This document shows, piece by piece, positions 5,455 through 10,591 of a DNA stretch of 10,591 nt (the first letter of the stretch is position 1; each line of letters begins with the position of its first letter). The notes below the pieces were generated by a model that worked only from the letters and a program-made list of their open reading frames with translations, searched no databases and was not told the DNA's origin. A program made the translations under genes and the position numbers. The stretch covers positions 1-10,591 of the forward strand of contig JBHIEG010000041.1 of assembly GCA_046760505.1 (NCBI GenBank), in the 5' to 3' direction. The stretch comes from CAYFZR01 sp046760505 [NCBI: Candidatus Hydrothermarchaeota archaeon]. Lineage in GTDB: Archaea; CAYFZR01.

Positions 5455-6780
5455 CTATTCCTCTTTTTCCTCCTCAACCTCTTCTTCTTCCTCGACCTCT
5501 TCTTCTATTTCATCCTCTAACTCAGCCTCTTCTACAACTTCGACTTCTTCGACCTCTTCCTCTATTTCTTCCTCTGCTGGGGCCTCTGCTTCTTCCTCTA
5601 CCGTGACCTCTTTTTCAACTACAGGTACCCTGGGTCCTACGGTTATCGTAATTCTTTCTCCCATATCTTTGAAAAGTCTTCTGAGTTCTTCAGCATCAGT
5701 TCCGACATACATGGCTGCATTTGTGAGTTCTGAAATCTTTTGTAGTAACGGAATATCAACCTTCCTTGTTGCCTTAACATCTATGCTGCCATCTTCTTTT
5801 CTTTTAATATCGCCTATTGCGACCGTATAGATGAATATCCCTTTTTCTTGTGCTTTTTTTACAGCATCTAGGGGATGAACCTCGCTACCGTATTCAACGC
5901 CGTCCGTGATGAGAACTATGGATTTGAAGGAATCTTCCTTCCCTTCTCTCTCAAATATGTCCACTCCTGCCAAGATAGCATCTCCCATGGCAGTTAATCC
6001 ACCCAGACCCTCTTCCTTTGCGTTCAATAGATAGTCCTTTAACATTGGAAGGGTATCTTCGGTAACTCTGAATAGCATCCTGTTTTCGGTATCTCTTATT
6101 GCTATGGGCTTGTCGGCATAGAGTATGAATCCAACGTGATCTATTTTTCCCTGAATAGCCTTTGATTCGACGAATTGCTCAGCTGCTGCGATAGCAGCGT
6201 CCAATCTATTTTCGATTCCTTTCTCGAGATCTTTATAATCGTCGGTTATCATACTCGTGGAGAAATCTATGCAGATAACCGTATCTGCTACCTCAGGCTG
6301 TGTTGTAACTAAGAACTCAGTGTCTGGAAGCGGTATAGCTACTGCATCGCCACAATCCGGCTCAGTACTATCTAGCTGCACCTTTATATCTTCAGGGAGA
6401 ACCACAAACTGATTCTTAAGGAAAGGTCTCTCCCTCAAAATTTCGTACAAAGATGGTAACATGTTCACTTTCTTTCCATCTAATGCTGTGGCAGTAGATA
6501 TGTATCCTCTTTCGATCTCAACCGTCTTTTCAGCCTTGTAGACTTGTACTTCGTCTCCTTCATCAAGTAACCCGAGAACGTCTAGTATATCTGCGCCCAG
6601 TCCGATTTCTTTCTCCGAGACGTCACCTGGCTTTGCCTTGTATACTGCTTTTCCTCCTGGAGACTCAGCTATTACATAATCTCCCTCGCTTATTCCCAGA
6701 TCTTCCATGGTTGCTTGGTTGAGATATGCCTCTGGTTTGTACAACAGTTCTCTGAATATCTTTACATTAAGAATCTTCAT
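5455..6780 (-). CDS. Cdc48-N-like / vWA protein with long acidic tail
   Basis: 441 residues; last gene of the four-gene operon. Residues 1-85 resemble the Cdc48 N-terminal double-psi barrel (QATMEDLGISEGDYVIAE ... LLDEGDEVQVYKAE). Residues about 105-165 resemble the second Cdc48-N beta domain (ILRERPFLKNQFVVL ... QLDSTEPDCGDAVAIPLPDT). A vWA domain follows (about 167-380) with a complete MIDAS: D172-F-S174-T-S176, T263 (GGLTAMGDA) and D293 (LITDGVEYG). Residues 390-441 are an acidic tail with 32 glutamates in 52 positions, possibly disordered or coiled. vWA-MIDAS domains bind ligands through a divalent metal, so a scaffold or adaptor role is likely. No signal peptide or membrane segment is seen, so it should be cytoplasmic. 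Translation should be strong: AAGGAGGTGA lies 4-5 bases before the ATG. The partner and substrate are unknown. Confidence 0.85.
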   Translation of the reverse strand: MKILNVKIFRELLYKPEAYLNQATMEDLGISEGDYVIAESPGGKAVYKAKPGDVSEKEIGLGADILDVLGLLDEGDEVQVYKAEKTVEIERGYISTATALDGKKVNMLPSLYEILRERPFLKNQFVVLPEDIKVQLDSTEPDCGDAVAIPLPDTEFLVTTQPEVADTVICIDFSTSMITDDYKDLEKGIENRLDAAIAAAEQFVESKAIQGKIDHVGFILYADKPIAIRDTENRMLFRVTEDTLPMLKDYLLNAKEEGLGGLTAMGDAILAGVDIFEREGKEDSFKSIVLITDGVEYGSEVHPLDAVKKAQEKGIFIYTVAIGDIKRKEDGSIDVKATRKVDIPLLQKISELTNAAMYVGTDAEELRRLFKDMGERITITVGPRVPVVEKEVTVEEEAEAPAEEEIEEEVEEVEVVEEAELEDEIEEEVEEEEEVEEEKEE

Positions 6781-6784
6781 GCTT

Positions 6785-6794
6785 TCACCTCCTT
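6785..6794 (-). promoter_or_regulatory. Near-perfect Shine-Dalgarno for the last operon gene
   Basis: The minus strand reads AAGGAGGTGA 4 bases before the ATG at 6780, a full-length match to the archaeal 16S 3' end. It touches the stop codon of the amidohydrolase gene. It fixes the start of the acidic-tailed vWA protein and suggests this is the most efficiently translated cistron of the operon. Confidence 0.8.
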
Positions 6795-8080
6795 CAATTT
6801 TCGTAAACTACCCGCTTTACCGTATAGTCTTTATTTAACGTGCTCGCTATTCGTTGAGCTATCTTTACGAATATTTCATCCAAGGATTCTGTTTTGTTTG
6901 TTGGTTTATAGGATAGAGCACAGTCTTTTACTAAAACTACATCATCTTCTTCAATAATCTTGCTTGATCTTATTGTATCTTCTTTTATACGAATAGACGG
7001 GACAAACACATACAGTTTTTTTTCCTTCTCCTTTGCTATAATGCTTACAGGTAAATCAAAGTTTTTATCAGTCGCATAAAGGTAAACATCTTTTGAAAAA
7101 TTGTGATTTTCCTTATCGATTGGATTTATCAGAGGTTCGACTTTACCTAAGACATTGTAAATCAGACTTGTCCATTTTCTCTTTATAAGATGAGCAGGAT
7201 CTTTGTCTACGGAGTTGATTACAGCAACTGCCCCGACGTAATTATTTTCTAAGCCCTTGATTTCTTTCCTTGTCTTTGCTATCATTTGTTTTGTGTATCC
7301 TTCTCTAGTGGTGAGATTGGCGATATTTTCGCCAAGGATCATCTTTTTATCCTCTTCAGATAGAAGATCGGTCTCCTGGATAAATTTTTTAGTTGTAAGG
7401 ATGTTTTTAGCCATCCCATAAGGCAAATCTGTTCCAAAAAGGATATTTGAGGGAGGCACGTGCTCAACAATGTTTTTTACGAATTCTATTCTATTTATGG
7501 AGAGTTCCAAATAGACAATGTCAGAAAACTTCAATGCAAGATCTATAGCCTTTTCAGTTCCCATTCCCTGAGAAAAAGAGTGTCCAAGAATAATTTTAGC
7601 ACCGGGGACGCTTTCCTCTACAGAATAAAGCAAAGATTCAAAATCCTCTGGCATATATCTTTGTTCTCCATTTACCCCGTAGTTAACTTCCGTATGGAAT
7701 ATCACTGGAACACTGAGGAGGCGGGCGTTTAATATTAGGTAGAGAACTTCATTACTGTCTACTCTGAATTTTTGCATTCTGGGGTGTAGTTTAACCCCCC
7801 TTAAGTTGAGGAATTTTACGCATCTTTGCAGTTCACTTATTGCATTCACGTGCTTAGGATCTATTCTACAGAAGCCAATAAACCTATCTTGAAACATGGA
7901 AATTTCTCGGCTAAGCTTGTCATTTGCCTCTCTGAAACACGATCCAGCATCTATTTCATCCATGGGAAATACTACAGCCCTATCGATGCCTAAACTCCTA
8001 AGGGCGAAGGATAGGGTTTTCGCACTCATTTGAGAGCCATCTTTGTCATTGCCTATGTGGGTATGAGCATCTATAATCAT
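6794..8080 (-). CDS. Amidohydrolase fused to an unrecognised C-terminal domain
   Basis: 428 residues. Residues 1-260 form a metal-dependent amidohydrolase-2/TIM-barrel hydrolase: D4-A-H6-T-H8 at the N terminus, GVKLHP (95-100), FHTE with H129, ILGHS with H167, and LFGTDLPYG with D218. This is the usual H-x-H / H / H / D metal site, apparently intact. After EENIANL-type helices, residues about 275-428 form a second mixed alpha/beta region (YVGAVAVINSV ... VYLYATDKNFDLPVSIIAKE ... KLYVFVPSIRIKED) that I do not recognise. The family is large (deacetylases, decarboxylases, lactonases), so the substrate is open. The ATG overlaps the preceding stop (ATGA), implying coupled translation and a role shared with the Cdc48-N-like/vWA proteins on both sides. 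It carries no signal peptide. Confidence 0.82.
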   Translation of the reverse strand: MIIDAHTHIGNDKDGSQMSAKTLSFALRSLGIDRAVVFPMDEIDAGSCFREANDKLSREISMFQDRFIGFCRIDPKHVNAISELQRCVKFLNLRGVKLHPRMQKFRVDSNEVLYLILNARLLSVPVIFHTEVNYGVNGEQRYMPEDFESLLYSVEESVPGAKIILGHSFSQGMGTEKAIDLALKFSDIVYLELSINRIEFVKNIVEHVPPSNILFGTDLPYGMAKNILTTKKFIQETDLLSEEDKKMILGENIANLTTREGYTKQMIAKTRKEIKGLENNYVGAVAVINSVDKDPAHLIKRKWTSLIYNVLGKVEPLINPIDKENHNFSKDVYLYATDKNFDLPVSIIAKEKEKKLYVFVPSIRIKEDTIRSSKIIEEDDVVLVKDCALSYKPTNKTESLDEIFVKIAQRIASTLNKDYTVKRVVYEN

Positions 8081-8778
8081 TTAACTAGCCTCTCCAACAA
8101 TAGATTTACAGGCTTTGATCCTTCCACAGGCAAGTATGGTAATTGTAATTCAATCAAGTCATTTCCATCGTAGAAAAACACAGTCATCTCTTCTATTATA
8201 CTTCTGAGAGGAGATGAGTTGAGTATTAAATCTATCAATTCTTTTGTCTCCTCTAATTTTTCTTCAGTTATATCACAAACCAAGTAGAGATTTATTTTCT
8301 TATACTCCCCGGATACTGTTCTGATAGATGTCTTTTCATCGATTTTTGCTACCTCAAGCGGTAAGTTTTCTCGCCAGAGTTCTTGAACAAATGCTTTGAC
8401 ATCAATGACTGAAATCTTCTCTCCTTCCTTGAGGACTTTATTGCATAACGTTTTCCCATACTCCTTCTCATTAAATTTAGCTAAATCCGAGTTTTTTTCT
8501 ATCCTTAAGATTACCTCACTCGCTGTTGGTATATCAGCCATTCGATATGCTTCCAAAAGATCTCCCTCTAGCACAGAGGCCGAATCAGCAATGTCCAGTC
8601 CTAGTATAATCTCATTAGCTTCTAGATCCTCATTAAGTTCTACGGTGGCGAGTGTCTCGGTAAATCCTTTGACTAATACATTATCTCCCTCAGAAGATCC
8701 TAGAGCCAAGATACTCTCCTTGTTTAGCATTACTTTACCATCAATATTTTCAAGAATTTTTTTTACCAGAAATTCCAT
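8077..8778 (-). CDS. Cdc48-N-like protein with a half vWA-like domain, no MIDAS
   Basis: 233 residues from the ATG at 8778, chosen because GAGGT lies 5-6 bases upstream; an in-frame GTG at 8799 would add 7 residues and overlap the previous gene. The N-terminal part (GKVMLNKESILALGSSEGDN ... SASVLEGDLLEAY) has the double-psi-barrel pattern of its neighbours. A second beta region follows (about 95-160). The C-terminal part (INLYLVCDITEEKLEETKEL, then MTVFFYDGNDLIEL) lines up with the first strands and helix of the neighbours' vWA domains (DVVLVIDKSNSMEGKRIEEA; IGVVAYSTDVEEIV). The D-x-S-x-S motif has become D-I-T-E-E, and the domain stops before the T and D metal loops. It probably arose by duplication and decay, or is a specialised non-metal partner. 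Function is unknown. Confidence 0.75.
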   Translation of the reverse strand: MEFLVKKILENIDGKVMLNKESILALGSSEGDNVLVKGFTETLATVELNEDLEANEIILGLDIADSASVLEGDLLEAYRMADIPTASEVILRIEKNSDLAKFNEKEYGKTLCNKVLKEGEKISVIDVKAFVQELWRENLPLEVAKIDEKTSIRTVSGEYKKINLYLVCDITEEKLEETKELIDLILNSSPLRSIIEEMTVFFYDGNDLIELQLPYLPVEGSKPVNLLLERLVK

Positions 8779-8788
8779 CTCTTTACCT

Positions 8789-9898
8789 CTATGCAGCACG
8801 AATCTTAAGTGTTTGGGCGAATTCTTTCCAGAGTTTTCTCAACTCATCAGGAGTTGCCTTGTAGACGCTACCTCCAGTTGGTTCAGCGAGGTATTTAAGA
8901 AAATCTATATCTGCGTCGCCAACTCCTACTCCAAAAAGGATTATACCCTGATCTTTTGCCATCGATGCTACCTTGTCTACGTCAGTCACATCGTAGTTTT
9001 TGCTGGCGTTTTCGTATCCGTCCGTAAGCAAGATTATTTCCTTTATGTTCTCTCCTTGGGATTTTTTTAGCATATCTATCGCATAGGCAGTAGCATCCAG
9101 TAGAGCGGTTATTCCTTCTGGCTTAATTCCCTTTATTTTTTCCTCGAAAAACTCCATCTTGTCTACATGCGCCGGGGTCATGGGAACGATTTCTTCTACG
9201 TCTGTGCTGTACGCAACAACACCTATATGCTGTACTAATCTTGCTGCACTTACTTTTGTCTTGAAAAACTCTATCGCTGCTTTTTTAGCTTCCTCAATCC
9301 TCTTTCCTTCCATACTGTTTGATTTGTCTATTACAAGTACAACATCCGATCCCACGTATCCACTTACGAGCGATATGTTTACCTCTATCCCTGTATCATC
9401 GGTTACCATACCCACCACGTTATTGTCTAAAGAAGGGGCGGACTTTTCAACCTGAATGTTGATGTCTTCCTGTACGATTAATATCTGATCTTTGATCAAG
9501 GGTCTACTCGAGAGAATTTTCTTAAGCAATCCCCTCCGGGTAAATGCATTTATCTTATCCACATCTATTCCGCTGCCACCGGGTCTAATAAGGAGGTCTT
9601 TCAACTCTACTACTGTCTCAGGAACCTCGACAACTACCTCATCTGCCTCCATTATTCCCAGAGAGTCCTGCAAATCTGTCCCTAATAACACTTCTCCTAC
9701 TTCCGCATAGATTTCGGTATAGGGGTCAGGATCTTTGGAAACAGCAATCGCGGCACTCGAATACTGGGGAGTCTTTAATATTATTGGGCTCATCTCTCCG
9801 ATATTAAGCCGCTCCATATCCTCTTTATTCATAACTACCGTCTGATCTCTTCTTATACCTCTATCACCAACAACAAAAGTCTCCACTTTCAACCCCAT
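8789..9898 (-). CDS. Cdc48-N-like / vWA domain protein, first gene of operon
   Basis: 369 residues. Residues 1-95 are a divergent double-psi-barrel unit (VVMNKEDMERLNIGEMSPII ... LQDSLGIMEADEVVVEVPE). Residues about 120-178 match the second beta domain of the acidic-tailed paralogue (LKKILSSRPLIKDQILIVQE vs LYEILRERPFLKNQFVVLPE). The vWA domain (185-366) has a full MIDAS: D191-K-S193-N-S195, T264 (EGITALLDA) and D293 (LLTDGYENA), plus the closing GGSVYKATPDELRKLWKEF helix. It lacks the acidic tail. It is therefore a metal-binding protein-interaction module, cytoplasmic by lack of signal or membrane segments. The ATG sits about 25 bases after a TATA-like box, so the operon mRNA is probably leaderless. 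The next gene starts 10 bases after the stop. A role with an AAA+ ATPase is inference only. Confidence 0.87.
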   Translation of the reverse strand: MGLKVETFVVGDRGIRRDQTVVMNKEDMERLNIGEMSPIILKTPQYSSAAIAVSKDPDPYTEIYAEVGEVLLGTDLQDSLGIMEADEVVVEVPETVVELKDLLIRPGGSGIDVDKINAFTRRGLLKKILSSRPLIKDQILIVQEDINIQVEKSAPSLDNNVVGMVTDDTGIEVNISLVSGYVGSDVVLVIDKSNSMEGKRIEEAKKAAIEFFKTKVSAARLVQHIGVVAYSTDVEEIVPMTPAHVDKMEFFEEKIKGIKPEGITALLDATAYAIDMLKKSQGENIKEIILLTDGYENASKNYDVTDVDKVASMAKDQGIILFGVGVGDADIDFLKYLAEPTGGSVYKATPDELRKLWKEFAQTLKIRAA

Positions 9899-9916
9899 TT
9901 TTTATGTGTTGCGATA

Positions 9917-9924
9917 CTTAAATA
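9917..9924 (-). promoter_or_regulatory. TATA-like box of the vWA/amidohydrolase operon
   Basis: The minus strand reads ACAAAGA then TATTTAAG: a BRE-like A-rich stretch plus a TATA-like box, centred 23-25 bases before the ATG at 9898. This is the distance expected for leaderless initiation at the start codon, and no ribosome site is present in the short gap. Confidence 0.55.
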
Positions 9925-10010
9925 TCTTTGTGGATGATAAATGAAAATAATAAAAGAAGCAGAAAAAATCTCGTATTACGTAAAAGTTGATAATTTCGTG
10001 ATGTATCATT

Positions 10011-10018
10011 ATATATAG
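10011..10018 (+). promoter_or_regulatory. Candidate TATA box for the PC4-like gene (distal)
   Basis: ATATATAG, predicting initiation near 10040 and a leader of about 50 bases. A second candidate (ATAATATAG at 10042-10050) would start transcription near 10071, just ahead of the ribosome site. The sequence does not decide between them. Confidence 0.35.
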
Positions 10019-10088
10019 ACAGAATTGTGCAAAAAAGTAAAATAATATAGATTCAATTACTTTTTGTTGTATTTTGGAAGTGATGAAT

Positions 10089-10322
10089 ATGAAATGGGAA
10101 GAAATCTTTTCAGAGGGTATTAAGACGAGTGAGGGAGTGGAAATAAGGGTTAGTGTTGCTGAAAATCCAAGAGCAGGTATCGTTCTTGGGGTAAGAAAGT
10201 GGGTCCGAAGAGGCGACACAATGATACCTACGAGAGATGGAGCTGCGTTTCCTGCTACCAAAGAAACGGTGGACACATTAATTGAAATATTGCAGAAGAC
10301 GAAGGAGTTCTTGCCTGATTAG
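10089..10322 (+). CDS. Small PC4/p15-like nucleic-acid-binding protein
   Basis: 77 residues from the ATG at 10089, chosen because GGAAGTGAT (10076-10084), close to the ideal GGAGGTGAT, ends 4 bases upstream. Upstream in-frame TTG, GTG and ATG codons overlap that site and are less likely. The layout is strand-rich with a closing helix: GVEIRVSVAEN (16-26), IVLGVRKWVRRGDTMIPTRD (31-50), then the TVDTLIEILQKTKEFL helix. The R-K-W-x-x-x-G-D-x-x-x-P-T-R-x-G run resembles the substrate-binding strands of PC4/YdbC-type single-stranded-DNA-binding coactivators (I-R-K-W ... P-T-x-K-G). Family assignment is by pattern only. It is divergent from the vWA operon across 190 bp, so it might regulate that operon, but nothing proves this. 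Confidence 0.7.
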   Translation: MKWEEIFSEGIKTSEGVEIRVSVAENPRAGIVLGVRKWVRRGDTMIPTRDGAAFPATKETVDTLIEILQKTKEFLPD

Positions 10323-10329
10323 GCAGTAA

Positions 10330-10353
10330 AATTACTCATCTAATTACTCATCT
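10330..10353. repeat. 12-bp perfect tandem duplication
   Basis: AATTACTCATCT occurs twice in a row (10330-10341, 10342-10353), followed by AAT of a third partial copy, 8 bases after the stop of the PC4-like gene. It may be simple slippage or a binding-site pair. Confidence 0.7.
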
Positions 10354-10374
10354 AATCAATCTTTATTAAATGTT

Positions 10375-10510
10375 GACCAAAGGAACCTCCACCACCTTTT
10401 ATAAAGGTGGGACAAAAGTACTACTTCCTTCGGAGGTAGAACATCTCCCATACATTTTGCTTTGCTTTTTTCGAGGAGTTCTATTTGAGATGTTGAATTG
10501 CTTGCAATTC
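10375..10510. repeat. Structured repeat unit A (palindrome plus hairpins)
   Basis: Core elements, in order: a palindrome CCACCTTT-TAT-AAAGGTGG (10392-10410); a 10-base gap; hairpin CTACTTCC-TTC-GGAGGTAG (10421-10439, one G-T pair); arms AACATCTC (10440-10447) and GAGATGTT (10487-10494) enclosing 39 bases; and hairpin GAATTG-CTTG-CAATTC (10495-10510). The stretch 10375-10386 (GACCAAAGGAAC) matches the flank after the palindrome of unit B at 11 of 12 bases and looks like the trace of an earlier unit. There is no credible open frame. The palindrome centre TTTATAAA could also be a two-way TATA box. Strand is undetermined; a structured RNA, a MITE-like repeat and a regulatory array are all possible. 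Confidence 0.6.
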
Positions 10511-10527
10511 GACCTAATGATCTCCCT

Positions 10528-10591
10528 CCACCTTTTATAAAGGTGGATCAAAGGAACTACCTCTTCGAGATAGAGCAGCTCTTTTGGAGAT
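10528..10591. repeat. Structured repeat unit B, cut by window end
   Basis: The same 19-bp palindrome recurs exactly (10528-10546). It is followed after the same 10-base gap by a diverged hairpin CTACCTC-TTC-GAGATAG (10557-10573, one mismatch), then AGCAGCTC where unit A has AACATCTC. The spacing from unit A is 136 bp. The window ends before the rest of the unit. Confidence 0.6.

Noticed and set aside
6794-8080. TatD-type DNase
   Set aside because: The H-x-H and later metal residues fit, but the GVKLHP/FHTE/LGHS/LFGTDLPYG set and spacing fit the amidohydrolase-2 group better, and the expected TatD motifs are not seen.
8396-9070. 224-residue open frame on the plus strand
   Set aside because: It lies wholly opposite the first two operon genes, is Ser/Leu-rich with no domain pattern, and is explained as an antisense shadow of well-supported vWA-type coding sequence.
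5455-9898. MoxR-vWA chaperone operon
   Set aside because: No AAA+ ATPase (no Walker A or B motif) is encoded in the operon, and the vWA proteins carry Cdc48-N-like domains instead, unlike the usual MoxR partners.
9902-10276. 124-residue open frame on the minus strand
   Set aside because: It covers the PC4-like gene and the A/T-rich spacer in antisense, has no recognisable motif, and would place its end against the operon promoter.
10375-10591. CRISPR array
   Set aside because: Only two full palindromic repeats 136 bp apart, with structured rather than unique spacer-like sequence between them, and no cas genes in the window.

Overview
The window looks archaeal, probably euryarchaeal and AT-rich. 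The signs are TATA-like boxes about 25 bp ahead of start codons (some leaderless), short archaeal-type ribosome sites (GGTGAT, AAGGAGGTGA), AGA/ATA-rich codon use, and archaeal families: VapBC, HEPN/MNT pairs, a WecC-type dehydrogenase, Cdc48-N-like modules and a PC4-like small protein. I cannot name the species from the sequence alone.

Left part (1-2536): a toxin-antitoxin neighbourhood. It holds a lone VapB-like AbrB protein at the edge, an MNT/HEPN pair on the minus strand, a second MNT gene whose HepT partner is a broken 51-codon stub, and a complete vapBC pair. Decay is visible: a frameshifted HepT, no VapC next to the first VapB, and non-coding residue at 170-260.

Middle (2650-5454): two separate plus-strand metabolic genes, a WecC-type UDP-N-acetylmannosamine dehydrogenase and a GCS2-family carboxylate-amine (glutamate-cysteine ligase-like) ligase. 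Each has its own candidate promoter, and each has a clean inverted repeat upstream of its start.

Right part (5455-9898, minus strand): a tight four-gene operon and the most interesting content. Three products start with what looks like the Cdc48 N-terminal module (double-psi barrel followed by a second beta domain). Two of these continue into a full vWA domain with an intact MIDAS. The third continues into only the first half of a vWA-like fold with the metal motif lost. Between them lies an amidohydrolase fused to an unrecognised C-terminal domain of about 150 residues. No AAA+ ATPase is encoded in the operon, so a natural inference is that these proteins work with an ATPase or other partner encoded elsewhere.

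Right edge (9899-10591): a small PC4-like nucleic-acid-binding protein is read divergently from the operon. It is followed by a tandem array of structured repeats, each with a 19-bp palindrome and a TTC-loop hairpin at identical spacing. The array is cut by the window end and may be a family of small RNAs or a mobile or regulatory repeat.
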